A stretch of DNA of 64,000 nt from Thermococcus alcaliphilus (GCF_024054535.1 NZ_JAMXLV010000019.1:62001-126000), one strand, 5' to 3'; positions 7,554 to 17,054 are shown, counted from the stretch's first letter. Notes: a model not told the origin generated them from the letters alone. Numbers and translations: made by a program.

Positions 7554-9518
7554 TCATTTCCTTCTCCTAAGTAGGGCAAGCGGGATCAGAGAGAATGCTA
7601 AAAGTGCTGCAGGCCCACATGTTGATTTGCTCTCTGTTGGAGATGTTGTTTTGCTTGTAGTTTGTGCTCCTCCTATCGTCTTTTCGAATGTTGCTTTGTT
7701 TCCATAGAAGTCCACAGCTACTGCTCTTATGGTGTATTCATCTGCATCAACCCCTGGAATTTCTGCCATAAAGTAGTCTGCTTGCCCCCCGCTTGACTGC
7801 ACTGCTGGATATTTTGTGACTTTTCCGTTGGCTTCTATTTCCACGTAGATGTCTCTAATTCCAAGGTTGTCTTTGGCACTTATGTAAACCTTAAATGGCT
7901 TTCCTTTCATTGGTTTTGAAGGAGTCAAGTATGGAATGCTTATTTCAGGTTTTTCTGTGTCCTTGCCTTTGCTTATTACGAGCTGTGATACTCCTTCTGG
8001 AACGACTATTTCAAACAGTTCGTAGGTCTTATCTCCAATCTTTCTTTCTCCAAGAAGCTTGTAAGTGACGTTTGTAACACTTGCATCAACTTGTGCTCCT
8101 TCTGGGACTTCTATCGCAAACTTTCCGCTCTCTTCTCCGAGTAAGTTTATGAACTTGACGGCACTTCCAAAATCTGTCGTCCACCTAAATGTTATGAACT
8201 CCTGCGGGACTGGCAGTGAGATGAAGTCATTGAAAAGTGTTCCGAACATCTCTTCAATCTCTGGTAGTCTAACGTTGCCGTTTTCATCTATTTCAACTAT
8301 TTTTGAGCCATACCATGTTGGGCTCCTGTTGGGTCTTGGAGGGTTTGTCTCTTTGTCTGGTGCTCCTGTTGATGTTGATGTTACGAACCAGTGCTCATTG
8401 CCATTCTTATCTACATAGATGTGAAGCTTGTCGTGGTGAATGTGCCCGCTCAACACGAGCTTTATGTTGTACTTCTCGACATCTTGGAGGAATCTCCTTG
8501 CTATATCTTCCGTTGTTTTCTCTGGCCCACCGATCCAGTAGTAGCTCACATACTGAGTTAGGTTTGCCCAATCTTTGTCGTCAAATGCAGTGAATCCTTC
8601 AATTCTTCCTCCAATCCACCCTTGGGGAGCGGAGTACCAGTATGGGTGATGGACAATCACTATTGGGATCTTGTCTGGGTGTTCCTCAAGGACTTTCTCC
8701 ATCCATTCGAGCTGGTTCATATAAGGATGGGCTTCGTCTCCGTGGGAGTCTAGGGCTATAATGAGGAACTTTCCTATGGTGAGGTAATAGTCTGTTGGGC
8801 CTATTAGCTTGGGATAATAATTTGGTGGATCATCGTGGTTTCCTTTGACTATTATCGTTGGTCTTCCAGTTGCGGCTGCCCTAGAAATTATGTCAAAGAG
8901 CATTTTGTATCCTTTGCTATCTCCCGCGGTATCAACAACGTCTCCCGTGTTTATTATAACATCAACTCTGTTGTCCATGCTCCAGTAGGTGTATGCACTG
9001 TCTGTGGCAACGTAGCTGTGGAGTGGAACGATCAGACCTCCATCACAAAGTTCTTGTATTTTCTTAATATCCCTTTGGAAGTATTCTCCGCATACGTAAC
9101 CGAACTTAGTCCCGCTGGTAACGTGGGTATCGCTTACGTGTGCTATTCTAAGCACCTTCGGATATTCTTTAAGAACCCATACACCATTGGGTATAACTAC
9201 CTCTCCTTTGTTCGACTTAACTTGAAGGAAGTAAACATCTGGAACGACATTTTCGGGTATTTTGGCTTTTATTATATTTCCTTTTTCTAAAATTTCAAGC
9301 TTATATGGGCCGTTCATAACTGAAACAATTGTAAGCTCTGTAATATCAACGCCTTCTTGAGGCTGTATTTCTATTGTCTCTCCTGGAAGTGTTATAGCAG
9401 GAGCTCCGGGCATTGGCATCTTTAGGACATCTCCCGGGAGTGCTTCTGCACTTGCTGAGTTTACATTAATCAAGGACAAAGTCAGAAACGCCAGCAAAAA
9501 TGCAAGTGTTCGCCTCAT
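7554..9518 (-). CDS. Secreted metallophosphoesterase with CGP-CTERM anchor
   Basis: 654 residues acting outside the cell. Signal peptide at 1-24 (LAFLLAFLTLSLINVNSASA). A beta domain follows to about 120. The calcineurin-type phosphoesterase core then shows every metal motif: AHVSDTHVT, INTGDVVDT, VKGNHDDP, VIVHHPYW and LSGHIHHD. Ig-like strands occupy about 480-620, then a Thr/Ser-rich linker and CGPAALLAFSLIPLALLRRRK, the CGP-CTERM sorting tail characteristic of Thermococcales (CGP, hydrophobic stretch, basic end). Substrate unknown: phosphodiester, nucleotide or glycan phosphate. GGTGATACC precedes the ATG. A second CGP-CTERM gene lies beyond the ABC importer operon at 14601. Confidence 0.92.
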   Translation of the reverse strand: MRRTLAFLLAFLTLSLINVNSASAEALPGDVLKMPMPGAPAITLPGETIEIQPQEGVDITELTIVSVMNGPYKLEILEKGNIIKAKIPENVVPDVYFLQVKSNKGEVVIPNGVWVLKEYPKVLRIAHVSDTHVTSGTKFGYVCGEYFQRDIKKIQELCDGGLIVPLHSYVATDSAYTYWSMDNRVDVIINTGDVVDTAGDSKGYKMLFDIISRAAATGRPTIIVKGNHDDPPNYYPKLIGPTDYYLTIGKFLIIALDSHGDEAHPYMNQLEWMEKVLEEHPDKIPIVIVHHPYWYSAPQGWIGGRIEGFTAFDDKDWANLTQYVSYYWIGGPEKTTEDIARRFLQDVEKYNIKLVLSGHIHHDKLHIYVDKNGNEHWFVTSTSTGAPDKETNPPRPNRSPTWYGSKIVEIDENGNVRLPEIEEMFGTLFNDFISLPVPQEFITFRWTTDFGSAVKFINLLGEESGKFAIEVPEGAQVDASVTNVTYKLLGERKIGDKTYELFEIVVPEGVSQLVISKGKDTEKPEISIPYLTPSKPMKGKPFKVYISAKDNLGIRDIYVEIEANGKVTKYPAVQSSGGQADYFMAEIPGVDADEYTIRAVAVDFYGNKATFEKTIGGAQTTSKTTSPTESKSTCGPAALLAFSLIPLALLRRRK

Positions 9519-9570
9519 GGTATCACCAAAATAGTAGAGAACTCAAACGTTAAAAAAGTTGCCGCTCTTC

Positions 9571-10173
9571 TCAAGGGTTCCATCTTAACGTTGCAACTGC
9601 AAACCCCATAATCTTCTCTGCGAGTTCACTCTCCCCTCCAAGCTTTTTGTAAAGCCTATAGCCTTCCCAAATCTTGGAATAGAGCTTTTGAGCTTCCTTT
9701 ACGTTTAATGATCTAGTTGCCACATACAATCTTGTGAGGTGTATAGCCATCTCCAGCAAGTAGAAGTCAGCCCGGCTGAGAGGAGGGAAGAATAATGGGT
9801 GTATATCTTCATATGTTGGAACCAGTGAACACTCTAAAACACGTGCTTTTCCCAATTCGTCCTCTATTTCCCTTTCAACGAATTCTATTCTCCCTTCTAT
9901 ACTGGGAAGGCCCTTTATCTTCTTGATAGGGATCGATTTCGCATTTTCAAATTCTACTTCAACTGGTAGGTTAAGAGCGGCTTTTACCAATAGCTCGACG
10001 TCCCACGTTATGTGGAGGACTCCATAAGGATGCTCTTTTATATCATTGGCGCTCTTACCCTCAAAAAGCCTGAAATTCAATCTGTTGTCCTTTCTAGTAA
10101 TCCCTACTGGGGTTATATTTGACTTCGTTGTAAGGAGGACTTCGTAGATCTTTCCCTCTTTTAAAATTTCCAT
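9571..10173 (-). CDS. DUF447-family protein, possible flavin-binding split barrel
   Basis: 200 residues, cytosolic. The N-terminus KIYEVLLTTKSNITPVGITR and the conserved VLHITWDVELLVKAAL match the archaeal DUF447 family, whose structures are FMN-binding split-barrel proteins. The C-terminal 70 residues (YLLEMAIHLTRLYVATRSLN, KLYSKIWEGYRLYKKLGG) are helical. It lies 28 bp behind the importer ATPase gene on the same strand and is probably the last gene of that operon; in other archaea DUF447 often stands near cofactor or one-carbon genes. Enzymatic role unknown. The ATG follows GGGGGTTGAGCA. Confidence 0.85.
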   Translation of the reverse strand: MEILKEGKIYEVLLTTKSNITPVGITRKDNRLNFRLFEGKSANDIKEHPYGVLHITWDVELLVKAALNLPVEVEFENAKSIPIKKIKGLPSIEGRIEFVEREIEDELGKARVLECSLVPTYEDIHPLFFPPLSRADFYLLEMAIHLTRLYVATRSLNVKEAQKLYSKIWEGYRLYKKLGGESELAEKIMGFAVATLRWNP

Positions 10174-10201
10174 TGCTCAACCCCCAAAGGAAAAAAGAGA
10201 A

Positions 10202-11266
10202 TTAGAGACTTTGTTTGGGAAGCACAAGGACATCGTTTCTGTCTATGTAGAAGGTCACTTCCCCTTGGGGTCTTAGATGGGCAACGTCTTTATCGTTTAT
10301 TGTTCTGGCGATTATCCTCTTTTCTCCAAACAGTCCAACGACTTCAATGAAAAATCCGTAGTACTCTATAAGGTCAACTTTGCCCGTTATTGCCACGGCA
10401 TTTTCAATAGGATGTAAGCTGATGCGCTCTGGTCTTATCACTATGACAACTTTATCGTTTTTGTCTTTGTATGTAAGCCCATCAAGTCTGAAGTTTTCAA
10501 ATTCAACCGTTACTTTATCTCCCTCTCTTTCCACAACTTCAGCTGGAATTACATTGGTTTTTCCCATAAACGATGCGACAAACTCGGTTTTTGGCTCTTC
10601 GTAGATTTCCTTTGGTGTGCCCACTTGTTCTATCTGTCCTATGTTCATCACGGCTATCCTATCGCTTATCGCCATTGCCTCTTCCTGGTCGTGAGTGACA
10701 TAAAGAACTGTGATTCCAAGCTCCCTTTGTATTCTTCTTATTTCCGATCTCATCTCCAGCCTAAGTTTTGCATCTAGGTTTGAGAGGGGCTCGTCAAGCA
10801 GAAGTAGCTTTGGCTCTACTACTAGGGCTCTTGCTATCGCAACTCTCTGCTGCTGACCACCACTGAGCTGTGTGGGGTATCTATCTTCATATCCTTGGAG
10901 TTTAACTAATTCAAGGGCCCACTTTACTCTTTTTTCGATTTCTTGTTTGGGGAGCTTTCTTATTTTGAGTCCGTAAGCAATGTTGTCGTAAACTGTCATG
11001 TGGGGCCATAATGCGTAGTTTTGGAAAACTAGGACGGCTCCCCTTTCACTTGAGCTTTTGTAAGTTACCTCTTCATCGTCGAAGTACAGATGTCCTTCGT
11101 CGGGGAAATCTAAGCCGGCGATTATCCTCAATGTGGTCGATTTTCCACACCCACTAGGCCCGAGTAATGTGAACAGTTCTCCGTGTTTTATGTGAAGATC
11201 GATACCTTTCAGGGCAACGGTTTCACCGAAAGTTTTCACTATGCCCTCAAGCTTGACTTCAACCAT
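10202..11266 (-). CDS. ABC importer ATPase, FbpC/PotA type
   Basis: 354 residues. Walker A GPSGCGKSTT, signature LSGGQQQRVAIARAL, Walker B KLLLLDEPLSNLDAKLR and H-loop YVTHDQEEAMAISDR. The C-terminal 110 residues form the TOBE-type regulatory domain (TNVIPAEVVEREGDKVTVEF, VVIVIRPERISLH). This layout is typical of ATPases for ferric iron, polyamine, thiamine and sugar importers. It ends the trio of binding protein, fused permease and ATPase, nine bases behind the permease gene. GGTGAGAAT precedes the ATG. The ATPase alone does not define the substrate. Confidence 0.94.
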   Translation of the reverse strand: MVEVKLEGIVKTFGETVALKGIDLHIKHGELFTLLGPSGCGKSTTLRIIAGLDFPDEGHLYFDDEEVTYKSSSERGAVLVFQNYALWPHMTVYDNIAYGLKIRKLPKQEIEKRVKWALELVKLQGYEDRYPTQLSGGQQQRVAIARALVVEPKLLLLDEPLSNLDAKLRLEMRSEIRRIQRELGITVLYVTHDQEEAMAISDRIAVMNIGQIEQVGTPKEIYEEPKTEFVASFMGKTNVIPAEVVEREGDKVTVEFENFRLDGLTYKDKNDKVVIVIRPERISLHPIENAVAITGKVDLIEYYGFFIEVVGLFGEKRIIARTINDKDVAHLRPQGEVTFYIDRNDVLVLPKQSL

Positions 11267-11275
11267 ATTCTCACC

Positions 11276-13120
11276 TCATGTTAATCCAATGAATGAGTAC
11301 CTTTGCTTTGTGATAACATTAACCACCACAATCGCGGTTATCTGAACCACTATAAGCAAGACTCCCAATGCTGCTGCTATGTTTATGCTACCCGCTGCAG
11401 ACATCAAGACTTCTTTCATGAATGCTGTTATCGGAGCTTGTGCCATGTTTATTGAACCGAGGGTTATTCCAACGCTTGTTTCGCTCATTGAATAGACAAA
11501 GCTCAGCATTGCCCCACCAAAGACGTTCAAAGATATTAGCGGCATTAAAATTCCTGTTATCGTTTTCCATCTTGAAGCGCCGAGGTTTATGGATGATTCC
11601 TCTAGGGATACATGAACTTGCTGCAGGCCCGCATAAACAGATCTTGCTGCAAATGGGAGCCTTCTTATGGAGTAAGCAAGTATCAGCACCAACGCCGGAT
11701 TAAATCCATAAAGTGATGTTGGATTTAGCGGTGAATTCTCTGGAGTTACCGCTGAGAAGAAATAGAAGTATCCCATTGCAACTACAATTCCCGGTACTGC
11801 AATCGGGAGTATCACTATACTCTCCAGTATAGGACTTAGAACACCTTTGAATCTGCTTGTGGCATAGGAAGAGGTTATTGAAAGGAGCACTATGAGGATT
11901 ACAGCAGCTCCGGAATATGTAAGGCTGTTTACGATGAACCTTCTGACGTCAGGGTTCAATATCATCTCCTTGATATAGTCAATTGTAAAGCCTTGTGGAA
12001 GGACTGTTGTAGTCCATCTCTCAGAAAAGGCAAGCATGATCACACCCAATTGCGGAAAGATTGTAATTAACAATGCTGGGAGGAGGACCAAGTATATTAA
12101 GAGAGCTTGCCATGGTTTTGGATCGCTTATTCTCGGCTTCCACCTTCCACCTTTACTTAGCATCGCATATTGTCTCAAGCTTACGTACTTTCTTATGCCG
12201 AGGAAAGCAATTATTGCTAGGGTAAGCATTATTATTGAAAGAGCCGCTATTTCGGGGCTTCTTTCTCCGAGGCCATAGATGAACTTGCTGAATATCTGGT
12301 ATGACATAAGTTTCTTGGCCAATGGGTCTCCGTGGAAGACGATTGGTGCTGCTAAGTCTTCAAGGCTGAATATAAAGACTAGGGTTGCCCCTGCAGCAAT
12401 TCCAGGGAGAGCGAGGGGGAATGTTACCGTTCTGAAGAGGTGAAATCCCCTGCTTCCAAGGTTTTCTGCCTGCTCCTCAAGGGTTGGATCTATGTTGATA
12501 AAGCTCGCATAGGCATTCAAGTAAACGATTGGGTAATAAGCCATAGATTGGGCTAAAACTACACCGGCTAAACCATCTATTTTAATTCTAAACGGAAGGA
12601 TGTGGAGGACTTCGTGGAAGATGTAGTTTATGAGCCCAAATTCGCTAAACATCTGCTTTATGACATAAGCATTCACAAAAGGAGTTACCAACAATGGGAT
12701 AAAGAGGGCAATCCTAAAGAAGTTCTTCCCTTTGAAGTTGTATCTCGCCATTACAAAGGCAAAGACGGTTCCCAAAATTGCCGTAAAGAGCGTTACTAAT
12801 GCGGCAACAACAAGAGAGTTTAGCACAACTCCAAAATCCAAACCCCTGATTAAATATAAGCTCTCACCAGTTGAGGTTGTTAACTTTTGAGCGAACTCTC
12901 CTTGTGGAGGGAGTTGGATATAGTAAGAATCCATCAATATGCTCTTAAACCAGTGGAGGGAGATATTTCCATCATATGTAAAGGCAATGAGCAGCATAGA
13001 CAAAACGGGAACTATCAAGAACACTATCAGATACAAGAGGGGAAAAATGTAAGAGAAAGCGACAAGGGGCTCAAACAACGGAGTCCCAAACAGTCTTTCA
13101 CTCCATTTGCTAACCTTCAT
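11276..13120 (-). CDS. ABC importer permease, fused two-domain FbpB type
   Basis: 614 residues with two homologous permease halves, each about six membrane helices. The EAA loops that contact the ATPase are EEQAENLGSRGFHLFRTVTF in the first half and EESSINLGASRWKTITGILM in the second. Such fusion is characteristic of ferric-iron (FbpB/SfuB) and related importers. The ATG at 13120 has GGAGGTG four bases upstream and overlaps the binding-protein stop as ATGA, so translation is coupled; an upstream extension to 13174 lacks such a site. Substrate undetermined. Confidence 0.94.
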   Translation of the reverse strand: MKVSKWSERLFGTPLFEPLVAFSYIFPLLYLIVFLIVPVLSMLLIAFTYDGNISLHWFKSILMDSYYIQLPPQGEFAQKLTTSTGESLYLIRGLDFGVVLNSLVVAALVTLFTAILGTVFAFVMARYNFKGKNFFRIALFIPLLVTPFVNAYVIKQMFSEFGLINYIFHEVLHILPFRIKIDGLAGVVLAQSMAYYPIVYLNAYASFINIDPTLEEQAENLGSRGFHLFRTVTFPLALPGIAAGATLVFIFSLEDLAAPIVFHGDPLAKKLMSYQIFSKFIYGLGERSPEIAALSIIMLTLAIIAFLGIRKYVSLRQYAMLSKGGRWKPRISDPKPWQALLIYLVLLPALLITIFPQLGVIMLAFSERWTTTVLPQGFTIDYIKEMILNPDVRRFIVNSLTYSGAAVILIVLLSITSSYATSRFKGVLSPILESIVILPIAVPGIVVAMGYFYFFSAVTPENSPLNPTSLYGFNPALVLILAYSIRRLPFAARSVYAGLQQVHVSLEESSINLGASRWKTITGILMPLISLNVFGGAMLSFVYSMSETSVGITLGSINMAQAPITAFMKEVLMSAAGSINIAAALGVLLIVVQITAIVVVNVITKQRYSFIGLT

Positions 13121-14511
13121 CCTTGCACCTCCGCGAGGACACTTTGGTATTTTTCTCTTGCAGCGTCTCTCCATTCTTGCATTAGGGTGTCTCTAAATGA
13201 AGAATCCTTTGCAAGCCTGTCGTTGATCTTCTTTGCATATTCTTCTGTTAAGGTTACAGTTTCTCCAGTATCTGGATCTTTGAACTTTACAGGCTCAAGG
13301 AGCTTAGCTTTCAGCTCTTTGTACTTGTCCTCACTTATCTTCCCTTCCTTGTAGGCTTTTACTAATGAAACCCATGCTCTGTGGAGTTCTTGGTTTGCAT
13401 CGACTAATGTAGCTTTGAAGTAGAGTTGCATTGAGTTCACCGTTGCTAGGGCTTCATTGTCATCGAATTCTATTCCCTGTGTCTTTAAGGCACTCTCATA
13501 GGCCTTCTTTAGGTCGGGTCTCTTTTGTCCTTCAGGAGTATCAAAGACACTTGGATTGACTGGCAGTCTGTTTATCTCCTCATCAAGCCATATCTTCTGT
13601 CCCTCTGTTAGAACCCAATAGATAAATGCCTGTGCAGCTTCTTTGTTTTGGGAGTTTACAAGAAGGGCTATAGGATCACCGTTTATAATACTCTGTCCCT
13701 TTGGAATGATGTATTCACAAGCTGGATTCAGCTTCATTGCGGTGTATCCATAAAAGTCAATTGTGTTTCCAACGGCTATGTCTCCGGCAATTACGGCTTC
13801 TCTAACGGCGTCACTGGCATCATAGATCTTTGAATTTGCAGCAATTAGTGTGAGAATCTTCCATCCCTCGTCCCATCCAAAAGCCTGAAGAATTATCTGG
13901 TAAATCCTTGTGTTTGAAGTACTTCTTGTAGGATCGGCAATTCCCACTTGGGGTGGATCCATTGCAAAGGTCTCGCTTGCTATTTCTTCCCATCTCTGGG
14001 GAACAGGAAGGTTCCATCTCTTAAGAACGTCATGATTCACGGTAAATCCAAATGAAGATAAAGCAGCTGCAATCCAGTATATTTTCCCATCATTTCCTTT
14101 TCTTACCATGGGCATTCCAGCAATTGTTTCTTGAATCTGGGTGCCAATAAGCCCCAGAACTTTTTGATCATCTATAGGAGCAAGGTAATTGTTCTTGAAA
14201 AGATCGTCAAAGAGTGTTGGGCCTCCTCCCCATCCAATATCGGCTCCTTTTTCTATGTAAGTTGGCCATAATGACTCAGGAGCCTTTATGAACTTTATAT
14301 CCTTAATATTGTATTGTTTTGCTATGTCGCTTTGGAGGAACATCTTCTTTGCCATCACTTGTATTGTCACGTCATGTCTCGTTAAAACGACAAGGGTTAT
14401 TCCTTTTCCTTCTGTCTGTGTTCCTGTTTTGGTTTCTCCTCCGATACATCCTGCGGCAACTACACTGAACAACACGATGAACAAAACCGAAAGGCTCGCA
14501 AATTTTTTCAT
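13117..14511 (-). CDS. ABC importer substrate-binding lipoprotein
   Basis: 464 residues. The signal peptide ends in a lipobox VAAGC (Cys about 22), so the protein is lipid-anchored outside the membrane; a GGETKTGTQ linker follows. The mature part is a type II binding protein with LVVLTRHDVTIQVMAKKMF, ADIGWGGGPTLFDDL and AVREAVIAGDIAVGNTIDFY, as in the ferric/thiamine/polyamine class. After about residue 350 there is a charged helical extension (YKEGKISEDKYKELKAKLLE, NDRLAKDSSFRDTLMQEWRD) that normal members lack. The ATG at 14511 has GGGGTGA six bases upstream (a TTG three bases before it is less well spaced). ATTTAAAAATAGG at about 14546-14558 is its TATA box. Confidence 0.92.
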   Translation of the reverse strand: MKKFASLSVLFIVLFSVVAAGCIGGETKTGTQTEGKGITLVVLTRHDVTIQVMAKKMFLQSDIAKQYNIKDIKFIKAPESLWPTYIEKGADIGWGGGPTLFDDLFKNNYLAPIDDQKVLGLIGTQIQETIAGMPMVRKGNDGKIYWIAAALSSFGFTVNHDVLKRWNLPVPQRWEEIASETFAMDPPQVGIADPTRSTSNTRIYQIILQAFGWDEGWKILTLIAANSKIYDASDAVREAVIAGDIAVGNTIDFYGYTAMKLNPACEYIIPKGQSIINGDPIALLVNSQNKEAAQAFIYWVLTEGQKIWLDEEINRLPVNPSVFDTPEGQKRPDLKKAYESALKTQGIEFDDNEALATVNSMQLYFKATLVDANQELHRAWVSLVKAYKEGKISEDKYKELKAKLLEPVKFKDPDTGETVTLTEEYAKKINDRLAKDSSFRDTLMQEWRDAAREKYQSVLAEVQG

Positions 14512-14600
14512 CAATGCTCACCCCTTTTGAAGTTCAGGTGCCTATTTTTAAATTTTGTCATAAAAATGTTAAAAGTTTAAAAGAAGGGAAAGATACAAGA

Positions 14601-15668
14601 CTACTTCTTTCTTCTAAAGACCAGTGGGATTAGGATTAGGCCTACTAAAGCTGCTGGGCCGCAAACTCCTCCTCCACCGCCACCGGTTTGGGTTTCTGTT
14701 TTTGCTGCTTGTTCTAATGACCAGTGGATAATGTTTGTGACGAACGCTGGGCCATCTAAGTCAACACCGTGGTACTTTGCCTCCCATGTTGGGGTGTAGT
14801 CACCGTATGGGCTTTCACCGCTTACTATGAGAACGCTTTGCTTTCCATTGTCGAATTTAATTATCTCAACTGCCAAGAGTGGGAATACTCCAGTTTCTCC
14901 AGCTGTATAGGCATTTGCCGGTGGGTCGTTGTTCTCCACAATAGTACCGTCTTGTGAAGTCTTTACAATCCTATAAACGTTCTCTGGAATGTTTCCATCA
15001 ACGAGTTTTTGCCAGTTTCCATTATCATCAACCCATGCAACTACTGCCGGGCCGTGGTAGAGGACTTTTCCTCCATGTTGGAAGTTTTGTGTGAGCTTTT
15101 CTTTGTCTGGGGTGTTGTCATCTGGCTGCACGAGACCAACAACTCTATAAGATGCTCCGGCGTTGCTTGTTGGGTCTTCAACAGAACAGAGATCAATTCT
15201 TAAGTGTCCAACACCGAGTTGTTCAAGAACGGAGTTTGCGATGTCTTGGGCTTGGGGACCGCTACCATAGTCACTATCGGCGGCAACCCAAAGAACTTTT
15301 CCACCTTGCTTAAACCACTCTGCAATGGCTTGGATTTCATCTGGTTGGAATGGGCTTGTTGGTTGGCCGAGGATAAGCATGTCAACGTTTGCAAGGGCAT
15401 CGGCGGTTATCTTTTCTCCCAGGTGCTTAATGCCTAGAGTATCTGCGGCCATTGGATCGCCGAAGTAGCCCCATTCGACATCAGTAATAGTTTTTACAAT
15501 TCCGTGGGCGAGAGTTTTGTTGGTTCCGTATTCAAGGACGTCCTCTGCGAGGTACTTCTCGTTTTCTCCGTGGGCTAAATCTACCGCAACTGTTGCTGCA
15601 CTAGCAAAAGCCATACCAAAAAGACCAAACAACACAAAAACTGAGATTAGTATTGAAAGCTTCCTCAT
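14601..15668 (-). CDS. CGP-CTERM surface protein with GATase-like domain
   Basis: 355 residues. Signal peptide at 1-24 (LSILISVFVLFGLFGMAFAS). Residues 25-200 resemble the DUF4350/ThuA-like Rossmann fold of envelope proteins: VDMLILGQPTSPFQPDEIQA and WFKQGGKVLWVAADSDYG are strand-loop-helix units with no catalytic triad I can name. The end is TQTGGGGGGVCGPAALVGLI followed by a hydrophobic stretch and RRKK, a CGP-CTERM sorting tail behind a Gly linker. I start at the ATG at 15668 because GGTGA is five bases upstream. Probably a surface protein; ligand and role unknown. It sits upstream of the importer operon on the same strand with its own start signals. Confidence 0.88.
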   Translation of the reverse strand: MRKLSILISVFVLFGLFGMAFASAATVAVDLAHGENEKYLAEDVLEYGTNKTLAHGIVKTITDVEWGYFGDPMAADTLGIKHLGEKITADALANVDMLILGQPTSPFQPDEIQAIAEWFKQGGKVLWVAADSDYGSGPQAQDIANSVLEQLGVGHLRIDLCSVEDPTSNAGASYRVVGLVQPDDNTPDKEKLTQNFQHGGKVLYHGPAVVAWVDDNGNWQKLVDGNIPENVYRIVKTSQDGTIVENNDPPANAYTAGETGVFPLLAVEIIKFDNGKQSVLIVSGESPYGDYTPTWEAKYHGVDLDGPAFVTNIIHWSLEQAAKTETQTGGGGGGVCGPAALVGLILIPLVFRRKK

Positions 15669-15782
15669 GGCGTTCACCAAAGTATTTTATAAAACTTGAA
15701 AGTTATAAGATTTTTGACTGTGGTGCGTGTTTCAAAGAAATGCTTAAAAGAGTCATTTCGTAGGTGAAGGTAGGTGGTGTAA

Positions 15783-16910
15783 ATGGATATTGAAGAGAAA
15801 ATAAGCTTGATAACGAAAAAACCTACTGAGGAAGTGCTGACACTTGAGAATCTTAGACATTTGCTGGAAATTGGAATGCCCTTGCAACATTACATTGGAT
15901 TTGAAATAAGCGGTTACATTCATCTTGGCACTGGATTAATGGCTGGTGCAAAAATAGCCGACTTCCAAAAAGCGGGGATAAAAACGAGGATATTCCTTGC
16001 GGACTGGCACAGCTGGATTAACGATAAGCTCGGTGGGGATCTTGAGGTTATACAGAAAGTTGCCCTAACTTATTTTAAGGAGGGCATGAAGCAAAGCATT
16101 AAAGTCATGGGCGGGGATCCAGATAAAGTAGAATTCGTTCTGGCTAGTGAGATTCTAGAGAAAGGCGATTACTGGAGGACTGTTATTGATATTTCAAAAA
16201 ACGTCACCCTGGCAAGAATGATGCGATCTATAACGATTATGGGAAGACAGATGGGAGAAGCAATTGATTTTGCGAAGCTCATCTATCCAGCCATGCAGGT
16301 TGCAGATATCTTTTACCAAGGAGTCAATATAGCACATGCTGGAATGGATCAAAGAAAAGCCCACGTCATTGCTATTGAGGTTGCTCCAAAGTTGAGATAC
16401 CATCCCCTCGTTTGGGAAGGGGAAAAGGTAAAACCCGTTGCTGTTCACCACCACCTCCTCTTAGGTCTCCAAGAGCCTCCAAAATGGCCAATTGAAAGCG
16501 AAGAGGAATTCAAAGAGATCAAGGCAGCAATGAAAATGAGCAAGAGCAAGCCCTATTCAGCTGTCTTCATCCATGACAGTCCAGAAGAGATAAAGCAAAA
16601 GCTTAGAAAGGCTTTCTGTCCAGCAAAGGAGGTTAACTACAACCCAGTGCTTGACTGGGCTGAACATATAATCTTTAGGGAAGAGCCAACGGAATTCACA
16701 ATTCACAGGCCAGCAAAGTTTGGTGGAGATGTGACGTATACAACATTCGAGGAACTCAAGAAGGATTTTGCTGAGGGCAAGGTACATCCCCTCGATTTGA
16801 AGAATGCCGTTGCAGACTACCTAATAGAACTCCTCAAACCTATTAGGGAATACTTTGAGAAGCATCCAGAACCGCTGGAGCTTATGAAAGAAGTGCAGAT
16901 AACCAGATGA
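15783..16910 (+). CDS. tyrS: Tyrosyl-tRNA synthetase
   Basis: Class I synthetase charging tRNA-Tyr. 375 residues, the archaeal/eukaryal length without the bacterial S4 domain. The HIGH-equivalent is ISGYIHLGTG at about 42-51; the KMSKS loop is MKMSKSKP at about 251. YPAMQVADIFYQGVNIAHAG contains the Tyr-binding residues. GGTGGTG precedes the ATG and TTAAAAG at about 15745 is a possible TATA box. A T-rich terminator follows directly, then the convergent tRNA-Leu gene. Confidence 0.97.
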   Translation: MDIEEKISLITKKPTEEVLTLENLRHLLEIGMPLQHYIGFEISGYIHLGTGLMAGAKIADFQKAGIKTRIFLADWHSWINDKLGGDLEVIQKVALTYFKEGMKQSIKVMGGDPDKVEFVLASEILEKGDYWRTVIDISKNVTLARMMRSITIMGRQMGEAIDFAKLIYPAMQVADIFYQGVNIAHAGMDQRKAHVIAIEVAPKLRYHPLVWEGEKVKPVAVHHHLLLGLQEPPKWPIESEEEFKEIKAAMKMSKSKPYSAVFIHDSPEEIKQKLRKAFCPAKEVNYNPVLDWAEHIIFREEPTEFTIHRPAKFGGDVTYTTFEELKKDFAEGKVHPLDLKNAVADYLIELLKPIREYFEKHPEPLELMKEVQITR

Positions 16911-16912
16911 TC

Positions 16913-16926
16913 CTTTTTTCTTTTTT
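16913..16926 (+). terminator. T-rich terminator after tyrS
   Basis: Two runs of six T separated by one C start three bases after the tyrS stop, with no hairpin, as usual for intrinsic termination in archaea. It also lies just beyond the 3' end of the convergent tRNA gene. Confidence 0.6.
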
Positions 16927-16941
16927 AAAATTTGAACAGAA

Positions 16942-17029
16942 TGGTGCGGGGGCGGGGATTTGAACCCCGGAACCCCTACGGGACGGGACCCTGAATCCCG
17001 CGCCTTTGGCCAGGCTCGGCAACCCCCGC
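16942..17029 (-). tRNA. tRNA-Leu, anticodon CAG
   Basis: Folds as a class II tRNA: acceptor GCGGGGG/CCCCCGC with discriminator A and encoded CCA, D arm GCC/GGC, anticodon stem CGGGA/TCCCG around loop TTCAGGG (anticodon CAG), a long variable arm built on CCC/GGGG, and T arm CGGGG/CCCCG around TTCAAAT. The long variable arm together with CAG identifies Leu. No intron. TTTTAAA centred near 17059 lies 30 bp upstream, the expected TATA distance. Confidence 0.97.
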
Positions 17030-17054
17030 GCGTTAGTAGATGAATTCTGCAGAA

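Noticed and set aside
8835-9290. 151-codon open frame on the plus strand
   Set aside because: Antisense to the metal-binding core of the secreted metallophosphoesterase, low-complexity aromatic composition, no start signal.
13121-13174. 18-residue N-terminal extension of the importer permease
   Set aside because: Basic and Cys-containing, lies within the binding-protein gene, and the inner ATG has GGAGGTG at ideal spacing.
12887-13354. 155-codon plus-strand frame across the permease/binding-protein junction
   Set aside because: Antisense to two well-supported importer genes; no promoter or ribosome site.
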